A stretch of 64,000 nt of DNA. Origin: Heyndrickxia camelliae (lineage in GTDB: Bacteria > Bacillota > Bacilli > Bacillales > Bacillaceae_C). Of this stretch, positions 34,464 to 45,800 are shown piece after piece. The first letter of the stretch is position 1. Each line of letters opens with the position of its first letter. The stretch spans positions 1 through 64,000 of the forward strand of contig NZ_PIQO01000015.1 in the NCBI RefSeq assembly GCF_002844575.1, written 5' to 3'. The notes under the pieces were generated by a model that had not been told where the DNA came from, made no database searches, and saw nothing but the letters and a program-made list of their open reading frames with translations. The translations under genes were made by a program, and so were the position numbers.

Positions 34464-35087
34464 TTAACCCACTTCCTTTAATAATTCTATTCCCATATAA
34501 ATCGCAACACCCCAAATTATCAGAGCAGAGATTTTATTTAAAATGGTTAGGGTCTTCCCGGTTTGGTCCAATCTTTGCAATAGTTTTCCTGCAATCGCTA
34601 AACCAGAAAACCAAATCCAAGAGACAAATATCGTGGCTATAGTAAATGCCCATTTATCGATACCATGGTAATGAAGTGAATTGGTCCCAATAACCCCAAT
34701 TGTATCTAGTATAGCATGGGGATTTAATAGGGAAACCGAAGCAGCATAAGCAATCTGCTGTTTCGCTGACAACCGTCCTTGGTTATTTTGTTCGACAGTA
34801 CCTTCGCTTCTCCAGATTACCCAGCCCATATATAGAAGAAACAAAAAGCCGACTGTAAAAATGGTTATCTTTAGCCATCCAAAGGTCAAAACGACTACGG
34901 ATACACCTAAGACGGCAGCACTTATTAAAAGGGTATCGCATAAGGAAGCGGTAAGAATCACTGGAAGAGTTCTTACTAATGTCTTCTGACTTGCCCCTTG
35001 ATTAAAAACAAATACATTTTGGACACCTAAAGGCAAGATGAGGCCAAAGGCAAGAAGAACCCCATGTATTATTGCTTCAGTCATCAT
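34464..35087 (-). CDS. LysE/ArgO-family amino acid exporter
   Basis: The 207-residue protein has six likely membrane segments and LysE-family signatures (GLILPLGVQNVFVFNQGA at the start, SLLNPHAILDTIGVIG in the middle). Family members export basic amino acids such as lysine or arginine. The ATG at 35087 is chosen with GGAGG five bases upstream. Confidence 0.9.
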   Translation of the reverse strand: MMTEAIIHGVLLAFGLILPLGVQNVFVFNQGASQKTLVRTLPVILTASLCDTLLISAAVLGVSVVVLTFGWLKITIFTVGFLFLLYMGWVIWRSEGTVEQNNQGRLSAKQQIAYAASVSLLNPHAILDTIGVIGTNSLHYHGIDKWAFTIATIFVSWIWFSGLAIAGKLLQRLDQTGKTLTILNKISALIIWGVAIYMGIELLKEVG

Positions 35088-35099
35088 TATTTCCTCCAC

Positions 35100-36034
35100 G
35101 TTTAGCTAATAGAACAATATTGTAAGATGGGAAAAATCATTTCTTAATCTTGTTTTATTCATACAATATTTACAATATGGCGAAAAAACTTATGTAAAAC
35201 TTCTTCGTAAATAAAGTCATGAATGCAACCTTTTCTCCGCTTTACACTATTTACATTCTCTATGAAGTTATGTTTTTCCTTGTCATTTATGATATGAAAT
35301 CATCTATATGATAATTTCCGAATATTTTCGACAAACAATATAAAAACACCGTCTAATCTTATAGAATCGCTTAATTTGCAGTGGATTTAAAGGTGAATTC
35401 ATATTTGAGATTACTTGAAGTGGAGTGATCGTTATAACCATGACAATCAAAAGCAACATCCAGATACTGCTCATATGAAAGAGGGGATGAAATAAAACGA
35501 GCTGCCTTGAAGTGTTTTCCCGCAAAGGGTTGGATAGCACAAAAAAGAGTATGATTGTAGGCGAAACACTGTTATTCAAGGCTTATATTATCGCCAGTTC
35601 ACACCAAGGAAAGGGCTCCACCTTACATTTACAAGAAGCAGTGGAAGAAGATAAAACTGCGATTACAAGCCTCGTAAACTGTCTAGGAACGCCACGCATT
35701 TTTTCCGCCGGATACTTGATAAGCATTCAACAGGAAGAACTACCGTCTCGGAAAGTTCTCTCGAAAAAGGGAAACAACGTCTGTACAATATTCAGTACAA
35801 GAGCAAATACTCCGATTTTCACTAAGAGGTCAAGAATGGGTGAATTATGTAAAGGAGATTCATATCATTTACTCTCTATATTTCCATAATTAATGGTCTG
35901 ATGCCACAAGACCTTTATACTGTTGAGAACCAATGGGAACGGAAATATCGATCCCTTAATGAAAATTATAACTAAATAATTGATATTGCTATGTCGAGGG
36001 CAAAGAGGAGAACCAGGAAAGCAGTGCCCGGTTC
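35100..36034 (+). other. Long gene-free region with probable coding debris
   Basis: About 930 bases hold no convincing gene. On the plus strand between 35400 and 35960 protein-like pieces occur in changing frames (for instance DNQKQHPDTAHMKEGMK near 35440-35490 and INGLMPQDLYTVENQWERKY near 35890-35950), interrupted by stops. They look like an eroded gene or genes that I cannot identify. The open frames of 91 and 125 codons here lack ribosome sites. Confidence 0.45.
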
Positions 36035-38275
36035 TTATTTTTTTAAAAAAGCTTCAATCGATTTAGAATCATGACCACTCCCATTTGCAGGAAGAGGAGG
36101 ACTAAATAAATATCCTTGTGCTTCATCACAATGATTGTCTTCCAAGAATTGCAATTGTTCTGTTGTTTCCACGCCTTCTGCAATCACCCTCAATCCTAAA
36201 TGATGAGCCATATCAATGATAGTAGTGACGATATTACTGTCACTGTGGCTTGTCGTAATGTCCTGTATAAAGGACTTGTCAATTTTCAATCCGTCAATGG
36301 GAAACTTTTTTAAGTAATAAAGGGAACTATATCCGGTACCGAAATCATCAATAGAAACTTTCACCCCAAGTTCTTTCAATTCATGAAGAATATTAGAAGC
36401 TAGATCCACGTCCATCGTCATACTCTCAGTAATTTCTAATTCCAAATATTTTGCAGACATCCCTGTTTCAGCTAAGATGCTTGATACCATGGAAATTAAA
36501 TTCTGTTGATAAAATTGGCGGGTTGATAGGTTTACAGAAATAGATATTGGAGGATACCCTTGATCCTGCCAGCTTTTATTTTGCCGGCATGCCTCGCGCA
36601 ATATCCACTCACCAATAGGAATAATTAAGCCTGTTTCCTCTAAAATGGAGATAAATTTCATTGGAGGTACCATACCTTTTGGGTGCTGCCAACGTAATAA
36701 CGCTTCGACACCAACTAGCTGTTTCGAAGCAATGTCTATCTTAGGCTGATAATATAGAATAAATTGTTCTGCCTCCAGTGCTTTATACAACTCATTTTGA
36801 ATCTTTAGTTTTTCATATGATTCTTTTTCAAGCATAGGATTATATAGATAATAATTATTTTTTCCGAGCTCCTTTGCTTTGTACATGGCAATATCCGCTT
36901 TTAACAATAATTCTTCTGCAGATTTACTATGCCATGGAAAAAAGGAGATTCCGATGCTGGGAGTTATATAAAGTTCATTTTGGTCCACTTTGAAGGGGTA
37001 TCTTAAAGAATCGATAATTGTTTCCGCGATATTTTGTGCTTCTAAATTTGTCACATTTTCGAGCAATATCGTGAATTCATCACCGCCTTGTCTTGATAGA
37101 GTATCTTGCTCCCGAAGACATTTTTTTAAGCGCCTTGTTACTTCGATTAACAAATGGTCTCCGGTAGAATGGCCTAAAGTGTCATTAATCAGTTTAAATC
37201 GGTCAAGATCTAAATAAATAACTCCAACAGTAAAATTTCCTTTCTCCGCTTTTTGTAGTGCTTCGTTTAGACGTTTTTTGAAAAGTCTACGATTTGGCAG
37301 ACTTGTGAGTGGGTCATGAAAAGCCATAAATTCAATTTGGTCCTCAGCCAACTTTTGCTTTGTAATATCCTTGATAATGCCGTAAACACCGACAATTTTG
37401 TTTTCTACACGGATCGGGATATTTGTTGCTTGCAGGAATACTACGTGACCATCCTTATGATAAATAGAGCTTTCATATGTCTGAGGATCCCCATTTGCGG
37501 CTTTTTGGAAAGAGATAGCGGTTTTTTCAAAATCTTCTGTTGTGATAATTTCTGAAAAATTCATTTTAGAAAGCTCTTCATTGGAATACCCGGAAATAAC
37601 TGAACAGATTGGATTTAAACTAACAAAGTTCCCATCCATGTCAAGAGAAAGAATGGCATCCGGATTATATTGAAATAGGGAGCGATAGCGTTGCTCGCTT
37701 TTGGATAATTTTCTTTCCATTTCTTTTCGTGCTGTTATATCTTTTGCAATTCCTATTAATCCAATAATTTCACCGTTCATAATGGGAACAGTGGAAATTA
37801 GGACCTCTATACATTTATTGTTTTTTGAATGAATTTTAGCTTCAAATTTTTGAGGAGTCCCGTGTAAGCATTTATTTATATACAGTTGCGCTTTCTCCTT
37901 ATCCTCTTTTACGAGCCAAAAGTCAAAATAAGAAAGGACTATTTCTTCTTTTGAAAAACCAGTTATTTGCTCTCCAATTGGATTAATACTTGTAAAGCAA
38001 CCTCTTGAATCTAAGGAAAAAATAATATCGAGACTATATTTAAAAAGTGACTCATATTGTAAAATAGTTTGGTTTAAATTTTTTTCTAATTCAAAATCTA
38101 CACGTTTATTACGAATATGAAGAAAAATGCAGATACCATACACGCCATTGATGATAATGCTGATAAAAAGATGTATCTCTGCCAGTTTCCCTTTTATGAA
38201 AAAAAACATAATCGATAATATGAAATTTATCACGAGTAAAATGAATAGTAAAAAACTCATTTTTGATATTTTCAT
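36035..38275 (-). CDS. PAS-PAS-GGDEF-EAL c-di-GMP enzyme
   Basis: The 746-residue membrane protein starts with two membrane helices (about residues 7-27 and 35-53), followed by two PAS sensor domains (about 68-185 and 193-308), a GGDEF domain and an EAL domain. The GGDEF site is intact (RQGGDEF, residues 397-401), with an inhibitory I-site R-x-x-D at 388-391. The EAL part keeps EAL (524-526), the DDFGTGYSS loop (643-651) and AEGVE (699-703). It could therefore both make and break c-di-GMP, the balance set by the PAS domains. A ribosome site AAAGGGG lies before the ATG. It is a possible source of the signal read by the GEMM riboswitch at 10450. Confidence 0.95.
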   Translation of the reverse strand: MKISKMSFLLFILLVINFILSIMFFFIKGKLAEIHLFISIIINGVYGICIFLHIRNKRVDFELEKNLNQTILQYESLFKYSLDIIFSLDSRGCFTSINPIGEQITGFSKEEIVLSYFDFWLVKEDKEKAQLYINKCLHGTPQKFEAKIHSKNNKCIEVLISTVPIMNGEIIGLIGIAKDITARKEMERKLSKSEQRYRSLFQYNPDAILSLDMDGNFVSLNPICSVISGYSNEELSKMNFSEIITTEDFEKTAISFQKAANGDPQTYESSIYHKDGHVVFLQATNIPIRVENKIVGVYGIIKDITKQKLAEDQIEFMAFHDPLTSLPNRRLFKKRLNEALQKAEKGNFTVGVIYLDLDRFKLINDTLGHSTGDHLLIEVTRRLKKCLREQDTLSRQGGDEFTILLENVTNLEAQNIAETIIDSLRYPFKVDQNELYITPSIGISFFPWHSKSAEELLLKADIAMYKAKELGKNNYYLYNPMLEKESYEKLKIQNELYKALEAEQFILYYQPKIDIASKQLVGVEALLRWQHPKGMVPPMKFISILEETGLIIPIGEWILREACRQNKSWQDQGYPPISISVNLSTRQFYQQNLISMVSSILAETGMSAKYLELEITESMTMDVDLASNILHELKELGVKVSIDDFGTGYSSLYYLKKFPIDGLKIDKSFIQDITTSHSDSNIVTTIIDMAHHLGLRVIAEGVETTEQLQFLEDNHCDEAQGYLFSPPLPANGSGHDSKSIEAFLKK

Positions 38276-38457
38276 GTATATTCCCCTTTGTATAATGACA
38301 ATTCATTTCTTTTTACTATTGGCATTTACAGGTTGGACTATGCCGCTGAGTAGTTACTTTCTACTCGAATCGTTTAAATTTTTTCTTGCCTTATGGATTT
38401 TATTATTGTAAATTGTTAAGTAAGTTAGGAAATTTCTAAATTATAACTAAATACGAA

Positions 38458-38617
38458 ATCTTATCCAGAGAGGTAGAGGGACTGGCCCGATGATGCCTCA
38501 GCAACCGTCAATTTTTATTGAAATGGTGCTAATTCCAGCAGGTATATTTGCCTGAAAGATAAGAAGAATGTGATGCATTTTTGAGGACTTCTTCTTATGA
38601 AGTCCTTTTTATTTTTG
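38458..38617 (+). promoter_or_regulatory. SAM-I (S-box) riboswitch with terminator, upstream of the methionine operon
   Basis: The S-box core is present: CTTATCCAGAGAGGTAGAGG at 38460, GGACTGGCCC, GCCTCAGCAACC, and GAAAGATAAGAAG closing P1 (38558-38566). The terminator arms are AGGACTTC (38584-38591) and GAAGTCCT (38599-38606), with a T-rich tail to 38617. The metI ribosome site follows, so SAM should switch off four biosynthetic genes. Confidence 0.97.
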
Positions 38618-38635
38618 TATATAGGAGGCTTTTTC

Positions 38636-39754
38636 ATGACAAATCAGCATATTGAAACAGAGCTTGTACAGATTGGCAATCGCAGTGAGCAGCAAACGGG
38701 TGCGGTAAATCCGCCAGTATACTTTTCAACAGCCTATCGTCATGAAGGAATAGGGATTTCCACAGGCTTCGAGTATTCACGTACAAAAAATCCGACACGT
38801 GCGTTATTGGAGGATGGTTTTGCCAAACTGGAGGTGGGGGAGCAAGGTTTTGCCTGTAGTTCGGGGATGGCAGCGATCCAACTTGTGCTATCCCTTTTTC
38901 GTCAAAATGAAGAGATTATTGCATCGGATGATTTATACGGAGGAACCTATCGATTACTTCAGCAATATTCGGAAAGCTATGGCATTCATACGCAATTTAT
39001 TGATTTAAATAATGTTGAAAAGTTGGAGTCTGCTATATCAAGAAAGACAAGGGCGATTTTAGTAGAAACACCAACCAATCCTTTGATGATTGAAACAGAT
39101 ATTCAGGCAATTGCCGCTATTGCCAGAAAACATCATCTGCTTCTCGTAGTAGACAATACCTTTTTGACACCATATTTGCAAAAACCATTAACACTTGGAG
39201 CAGACATTGTCGTTCATAGTGCAACTAAATATATAGGCGGTCATAACGATGTTCTAGCCGGACTTGTAGTGGCAAAAGGTGCCGATATTTGCGAAAAGTT
39301 AAGCGCCTACCATAATGGAGCCGGTGCAGTATTATCACCTTTTGATTCATGGCTGTTGATTCGCGGATTAAAGACATTATCCCTCAGAATGGAGCGCCAC
39401 CAGGAAAATGCGAAGAAATTAGCGGAGTTTTTACGCGATCGGCCTGAGGTTGAGAATGTTCTTTATCCAAATAAAGGTGGAATGCTTTCTTTCCGATTAC
39501 AGAAGCCGGAATGGGTGCCGTTATTTTTGAAGAATCTACAGTTAATCACTTTTGCAGAAAGCTTAGGTGGAGTAGAGAGTTTTATAACCTATCCGGCTAC
39601 ACAAACACATGCGGATATTCCAGAGGAAGTACGTGTTAGTCGCGGTGTTTGCAACAAATTACTGCGATTTTCAGTGGGGCTTGAACATGTTGATGATTTG
39701 ATAGGTGATTTAAAGCAAGCATTTGCAAAAATTGTGCAGGAGGAGCTGGTGTGA
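38636..39754 (+). CDS. metI: Cystathionine gamma-synthase
   Basis: The 372-residue protein is a PLP enzyme of the Cys/Met metabolism family, equal in length to B. subtilis MetI. Seen are ACSSGMAAIQLVLSL, the PLP-ring segment SDDLYGGTYRLL, VVDNTFLTPYLQKPLTLGAD and the PLP-binding Lys in HSATKYIGGHNDV. It joins O-acylhomoserine and cysteine to make cystathionine. The ATG at 38636 is chosen, with AGGAGG seven bases before it; the longer frame runs into the riboswitch terminator. It is the first gene of the S-box operon. Confidence 0.93.
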   Translation: MTNQHIETELVQIGNRSEQQTGAVNPPVYFSTAYRHEGIGISTGFEYSRTKNPTRALLEDGFAKLEVGEQGFACSSGMAAIQLVLSLFRQNEEIIASDDLYGGTYRLLQQYSESYGIHTQFIDLNNVEKLESAISRKTRAILVETPTNPLMIETDIQAIAAIARKHHLLLVVDNTFLTPYLQKPLTLGADIVVHSATKYIGGHNDVLAGLVVAKGADICEKLSAYHNGAGAVLSPFDSWLLIRGLKTLSLRMERHQENAKKLAEFLRDRPEVENVLYPNKGGMLSFRLQKPEWVPLFLKNLQLITFAESLGGVESFITYPATQTHADIPEEVRVSRGVCNKLLRFSVGLEHVDDLIGDLKQAFAKIVQEELV

Positions 39755-39757
39755 AAA

Positions 39758-40942
39758 ATGGCAAGTCTCCGTGAGTTTGATACAAAACTTGTACATCAAA
39801 ACACATATGTGGATAAAGTAACTGGTGCAGTAAATCCGCCTATCCATTATTCGTCCACCTTTCATCAAACAGCCTTTGATCAATTTGGAGCATTTGATTA
39901 TAGTCGGTCAGGCAATCCGACCAGAAAAGTGCTGGAGGACACTATTGCTGATTTAGAGGGTGGAACAAATGGGTTTGCATTTTCATCCGGAATGGCTGCA
40001 ATTTCATCTGTATTTATGCTCCTTTCGGCAGGTGACCATGTTTTAATCTCACAAGATGTATATGGCGGAACATATAGAATCGTTACTGAAGTTTTAACGA
40101 GATTCCAAATAGAGCATACTTTTGTCGATATGACAAATTTAGATGAGGTGACAAAAGGGATTCAGTCGAACACCAAGGTTTTATATGTAGAAACTCCATC
40201 CAATCCGCTATTGCATATTACGGACCTTAAAGGAGTTATCGAAATAGCAAGAGCAAATGGATGTTTAGTCTTTGTGGATAATACCTTTATGACTCCTTAC
40301 CTGCAGAGGCCATTAGAACTTGGTGCGGATATTGTTCTACATAGTGCAACGAAATTTTTATCAGGGCACAGCGATGTTGTAGCAGGTCTTGCGGTCGTGA
40401 AAGATGCTGAACTTGCTCAAAAGGTTGGATTTTTACAAAATGCATTTGGCTCTATTTTGGGGGTGCAGGATTGCTGGCTGTTATTAAGAGGAATGAAAAC
40501 ATTAAGTGTCAGGCTGCAGCAATCCGCAAAGACTGCCGAGAAACTGACGGATTATTTAGTTAAACATCCACTTGTTGAGGAAGTTTATTACCCAGGATTA
40601 ACATCTCATCCCGGATACGCTACCCACCATTCACAGGCAAAAGGAGCCGGTGCCGTCCTTTCCTTTCGCTTGCCAGATAGAGAATGCACAAAAGCATTTG
40701 TCGAGAATGTGCGGATTCCTGTTTTTGCTGTTAGTTTAGGTGCTGTGGAGTCAATTCTCTCTTATCCTGCCACGATGTCTCACGCTGCAATGCCTAAGGA
40801 AGAACGTGAAAGAAGAGGGATTACAGACGGAGTCCTACGTTTATCAGTTGGTCTTGAACATGTAGATGATTTATTGTTGGATTTTGAACAGGCACTTGGA
40901 AAAGCATTGCTTGTAAAAAAGGAGACTGTCAACCATTCATAA
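39758..40942 (+). CDS. metC: Cystathionine beta-lyase
   Basis: The 394-residue PLP protein is a paralogue of the preceding gene (FSSGMAAISSVFMLLSAGDH, VDNTFMTPYLQRPLELGADI, PLP Lys in HSATKFLSGHSDVV). By length and by order after metI it corresponds to B. subtilis MetC, which splits cystathionine into homocysteine, pyruvate and ammonia. It begins three bases after the stop of metI, with AGGAG upstream, so the two are coupled. Sequence alone cannot fully separate lyase from synthase activity. Confidence 0.92.
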   Translation: MASLREFDTKLVHQNTYVDKVTGAVNPPIHYSSTFHQTAFDQFGAFDYSRSGNPTRKVLEDTIADLEGGTNGFAFSSGMAAISSVFMLLSAGDHVLISQDVYGGTYRIVTEVLTRFQIEHTFVDMTNLDEVTKGIQSNTKVLYVETPSNPLLHITDLKGVIEIARANGCLVFVDNTFMTPYLQRPLELGADIVLHSATKFLSGHSDVVAGLAVVKDAELAQKVGFLQNAFGSILGVQDCWLLLRGMKTLSVRLQQSAKTAEKLTDYLVKHPLVEEVYYPGLTSHPGYATHHSQAKGAGAVLSFRLPDRECTKAFVENVRIPVFAVSLGAVESILSYPATMSHAAMPKEERERRGITDGVLRLSVGLEHVDDLLLDFEQALGKALLVKKETVNHS

Positions 40943-40955
40943 AAGGAGTGATTGC

Positions 40956-42800
40956 ATGAATTTACTAGATAGGCTAAAAGACTCGATATTAGTTGCCGAT
41001 GGTGCAATGGGAACGCTTCTTTACTCGTACGGAAAAGATACATGCTATGAAGAATTTAATTTATCTCATAGCGATGATATCTATAATATTCATCAAGCTT
41101 ATATTCAAGCGGGGGCACAGGTTATTCAGACCAATACTTATGGCGCCAATTATTATAAATTAAGTCAATACGGATTGGAGGAGCAGGTAAAAGCTATCAA
41201 TATAGAGGCAGTGCGAATTGCGAAGCAGGCAGCAAACAAAGGTACTTATATACTCGGTTCCATGGGTGGGTACCGCGGTTTTCGAAAGGCGGACATTACG
41301 CTGGCTGAAATTAAGCGGAGCTTCCGGGAACAGCTTTTTCATCTTCTTCATGAAGGGATAGATGGGATATTGCTGGAGACCTATTATGATGCAGAGGAGC
41401 TCTTTGCCGTTGTGGAGATTGCAAAGGATGAAGCGAATGTACCAGTTATTGCGCAATTTTCTTTGTTAGAACCGGAAGTTTTGCAAAATGGGTCCTTTGT
41501 TAAGGATGGATTGCAGCGATTAGAGGAACTTGGAGCGGATATTGTTGGATTGAATTGTCGATTAGGTCCACATCATATGATCCAATCCTTTGAACAAATA
41601 CCATTGCCGAACAGGTCATTTTTATCCGCATATCCGAATGCAAGCTTGCTAGATTATGAGGATGGCAGATATGTTTTTACAAAAAATGCAGAGTACTTTA
41701 GAAGCTGTTCTGTACGGCTCGTAGAACAAGGAGTGAGGCTGATAGGGGGCTGTTGCGGTACGACACCTGAACATATTAAGGCCATTGCGGAAGGAGTTCG
41801 CGGACTACAGCCTGTGACAGAAAAACAAGTGAAGCCTGTGCGACCAACGGTAGAAGTACTCGCGTCCCGAATCGATAAAGAACCTCCACTTCATCAAATT
41901 GTTAAAGAACGGACCTCTATCATTGTAGAGCTGGATACTCCTAAGCATTTACAAACAGAATCCTTTTTTACTGGGGCTAACCGATTGAAAGAAGCAGGCA
42001 TTGATGCACTAACAATGGCCGATAATTCATTAGCCTCACCGCGTATTAGCAATACTGCAATGGCTACCATTTTAAAGGAACAGCACGGCATACGCCCGCT
42101 TGTTCATATTACCTGCCGGGACCGAAACCTAATCGGGCTCCAGTCACATTTAATGGGGCTTGACGCATTGGGAATTAATCAGGTTTTGGCAGTGACAGGA
42201 GATCCTTCAAAAATTGGTGACTTCCCAGGGGCAACCTCTGTCTATGATCTGTCTTCTATGAATCTGATTTCAATGATGAAACAGTTTAACGAAGGAATTT
42301 CCTATTCCGGAAAAACGTTAGGCAGGAAAACCTCCTTTTCTGTAGCCGCAGCATTTAATCCAAATGTACGTAATTTAGATAGAGCTGTTTCCCGTTTGGA
42401 GAAGAAGGTTCAAAGTGGGGCAGATTACTTCATTACCCAGCCGCTTTTTAATGAGAAACAAATGGAAGAGGTCTATGAATCTACCAAACATATGAAAGTA
42501 CCAATTTATATTGGCATCATGCCATTAACAAGCTATCGCAACGCAAGTTTCCTTCACCATGAGGTTCCTGGTATTACATTAACTGAGCAAATTCTAAGGG
42601 TGATGGAAAGAGTCCAGGATGACCCCATTCAGGCAACAAGAGAAAGTATAGCCATTTCAAAATCCTTGGTTGATACTGCCTTGAAATACTTTAAGGGAAT
42701 TTATTTGATTACACCATTTACTCGTTATGATTTAACAGTCGATTGTGTAAATTATGTACACGCAAAGGAGAAGCTTGTCCATGGCACGAACGTTATTTGA
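40956..42800 (+). CDS. yitJ: Bifunctional homocysteine S-methyltransferase / methylenetetrahydrofolate reductase
   Basis: The 614-residue protein joins two domains as in B. subtilis YitJ. The N-terminal homocysteine-binding barrel (about 1-290) has VADGAMGTLLYSYG, LNCRLGPHH (Cys ligand) and the zinc GGCCGTTPEH motif. The C-terminal part (about 310-605) is a MetF-like methylenetetrahydrofolate reductase (IIVELDTPKH, NQVLAVTGDPSKIGDF, DYFITQPLFN). It lies directly before metH, so it can supply 5-methyl-THF to it. Its own homocysteine domain may also use other donors. The gene overlaps metH by 20 bases. Confidence 0.95.
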   Translation: MNLLDRLKDSILVADGAMGTLLYSYGKDTCYEEFNLSHSDDIYNIHQAYIQAGAQVIQTNTYGANYYKLSQYGLEEQVKAINIEAVRIAKQAANKGTYILGSMGGYRGFRKADITLAEIKRSFREQLFHLLHEGIDGILLETYYDAEELFAVVEIAKDEANVPVIAQFSLLEPEVLQNGSFVKDGLQRLEELGADIVGLNCRLGPHHMIQSFEQIPLPNRSFLSAYPNASLLDYEDGRYVFTKNAEYFRSCSVRLVEQGVRLIGGCCGTTPEHIKAIAEGVRGLQPVTEKQVKPVRPTVEVLASRIDKEPPLHQIVKERTSIIVELDTPKHLQTESFFTGANRLKEAGIDALTMADNSLASPRISNTAMATILKEQHGIRPLVHITCRDRNLIGLQSHLMGLDALGINQVLAVTGDPSKIGDFPGATSVYDLSSMNLISMMKQFNEGISYSGKTLGRKTSFSVAAAFNPNVRNLDRAVSRLEKKVQSGADYFITQPLFNEKQMEEVYESTKHMKVPIYIGIMPLTSYRNASFLHHEVPGITLTEQILRVMERVQDDPIQATRESIAISKSLVDTALKYFKGIYLITPFTRYDLTVDCVNYVHAKEKLVHGTNVI

Positions 42801-45800
42801 ACAGCAACTGGAACGAAAAATTCTTATATTGGATGGTGCGATGGGTACCATGATTCAAGGAAAGCAGTTGGAGGCGGAAGACTTTGGCGGTGAGGAGTAT
42901 GAGGGATGTAATGAGTACTTATCGCTAACATCTCCTCGTGTTATTACTGATATTCATCGTGCGTATTTGCAGGCAGGCGCTGATATTATTGAGACAAATA
43001 CATTCGGTGCGACTAATATTGTTCTGGATGAATACGGTCTTGGGCATTTAGCGGAGGAAATAAATTTACAGGCCGCCCAATTGGCGAAACAAGCAGCAGA
43101 TGAGTTTTCTACAGAAGAATGGCCACGGTTTGTTGCTGGTTCAATGGGACCGACCACAAAGACATTATCCGTTACAGGTGGCGCGACTTTTGATCAGTTG
43201 AAGCATGCTTACTTGGAGCAAACGAAAGGATTGTTACGTGGGGGTGTAGATGTTCTTTTACTAGAAACGTCCCAGGATTTATTAAACGTAAAAGCTGCAT
43301 ATTTAGGGATTTGTGCTGCTTTTGAAGATGTCGGTGTGAAGGTACCGTTAATGATTTCCGGTACGATTGAGCCGATGGGTACGACACTAGCTGGGCAAAG
43401 CATTGAAGCGTTTTATATTTCCGTGGAACATATGAACCCTGTAGCGGTCGGATTGAACTGTGCAACTGGTCCTGAATTTATGTCTGATCATATTCGTGCT
43501 TTGGCTAGCTTAGCGACGACTGCTGTTAGTTGTTATCCGAATGCGGGACTTCCGGATGAAGAAGGTCATTATCATGAATCACCAGAAATGCTTTCTGCCA
43601 AAATCCGCGGATTTGCAGAGAAGGGCTGGTTGAATATTGCCGGCGGCTGCTGTGGGACGACACCAGAGCATATTAAAGCGCTGAAGGAGGCATTAAAGGA
43701 TGTAGCTCCTAGAATTCCAAATAAAGCGCACCCACACGCCGTATCCGGAATTGAGCCCTTTATTTATGAAGATCAAAGCGTCCGACCACTTTTTGTAGGA
43801 GAAAGAACGAATGTGATTGGATCACGGAAATTTAAAGGACTGATTGCAGAAGGAAAGTACGAGGAAGCAAGTGAGATAGCACGTTCTCAGGTGAAAAATG
43901 GTGCCCATATCATAGATATTTGTTTAGCAGATCCGGACCGAGAAGAAATCGAGGACATGGAACAATTTATCCAACAGGTGGTGAAAAAGGTAAAAGTTCC
44001 GTTGATGATCGATTCCACGGATGAAGCAGTAATCGAAAAAGCCTTTACCTACTGCCAAGGAAAAAATATTATTAACTCTATTAATCTTGAAAATGGGGAA
44101 GAACGATTTGAAAAAGTAACCCCTCTTCTTCATCAATTCGGCGGAGCAGTAGTGGTTGGAACAATCGACGAGGTGGGGATGGGGGTAACTGCGGAGCGGA
44201 AATTAGAGATTGCCTTGCGTTCCCATGATTTGCTTGTCCGCAAATATGGGGTTCAGCCAAGTGATATTATTTTTGATCCGCTTGTTTTTCCAGCCGGTAC
44301 AGGGGATGAGCAGTATTTTCGCGCAGCAAAGGAAACCGTGGATGGAATTCGCTTGATTAAAGAAAGGCTTCCTGAGTGTCAAACGATTCTAGGAGTCAGC
44401 AATGTCTCGTTTGGATTGCCTCCTGCAGGACGCGAGGTCTTGAACTCAGTTTTCTTATATCACTGTACAAAAGCTGGTTTGGATTATGCAATTGTAAATA
44501 CCGAAAAGCTGGAGCGTTTTGCCTCAATACCAGTGGAAGAGGTTCAGATGGCCGAACGGCTATTATTTGAGACGAGCGATGAAGCGTTAGCGGTTTTTAC
44601 AGAGTTTTACCGCGGGAAACAGAAAGAGAAGAAAGTAGCTGCTCAAACTCTAAGTCTAGCGGAACGGCTGGCTAATTATGTGGTGGAGGGAACGAAAGAG
44701 GGATTGCTGGATGATCTCAAGCAGGCGCTAGCAGAATATCCATCCCCTTTGGCAATAATTAATGGTCCATTGATGGATGGAATGTCCGAAGTTGGCAGGC
44801 TCTTTAATGATAATCAGCTGATCGTTGCGGAGGTGTTACAAAGTGCAGAAGTGATGAAAACATCTGTATCTTTCTTAGAGCCCTTTATGGAGAAAAGCGT
44901 GGAATCAAGTTCGAAGGGGAAAGTGCTGCTCGCAACGGTTAAAGGAGATGTTCATGATATCGGGAAAAACCTCGTCGATATTATCTTATCCAATAACGGC
45001 TTTAAAGTCGTCGACCTAGGGATTAAAGTGGCGCCGGCTGATTTAATTGCAGCTGTCAGAAGGGAAAAGCCGGATGTGGTTGGGTTGTCCGGGTTGCTTG
45101 TGAAATCCGCACAACAAATGGTTCTAACTGCACAAGATTTACGAGAAGCTGGCATTGACCTTCCCATTTTAGTTGGCGGAGCAGCACTTTCGAGGAAATT
45201 TACCATCAATAAAATTGTGCCTGAATATAATGGTCTTGTTGTATATGCAAAGGACGCAATGGATGGATTATCTTTAGCGAATCGTGTATTGGATACGGGA
45301 GAACGTGAGGCTTTATGGGAGGAACAAAGGGAGCGGCAAGTAAAACAGGCGGAAATTCAGCAAAAGCTGATTAGGCAAGAACGAAAACTAGCGGTTGGTT
45401 CACCAATTTCAAAGGATGTTCCTGTATTCGTGCCTACTGACTTAAAGGAGCATATTTTACGAAATTATTCAGTAGCACATATTGAGCCTTATGTGAATAT
45501 GCAAATGCTTCTTGGTCACCATTTGGGTCTGAAGGGGAGAGTGGCAAGGCTTTTAGCAGAACAGGATGAAAAGGCTATAAAATTGAAAGAGCAGGTAGAT
45601 GAATTGTTGATGCGTGCAAAATCGGATCGCTTGATAGAGCCTTCTGCCATATATCGTTTCTTTCCAGCCCAGTCCGACGGAAATGATGTAATAATATATG
45701 ATCCTGAGAATCCTGGTAAGGAAATTGAGAGATTTATCTTTCCGCGTCAAGAACAGGCACCGTACCTATGCCTGGCTGATTACTTGAAATCAATGGATAG

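Noticed and set aside
35304-35889. Two overlapping open frames (91 and 125 codons, opposite strands)
   Set aside because: They lack ribosome sites and recognisable motifs, and the stretch looks like eroded sequence with frame changes.
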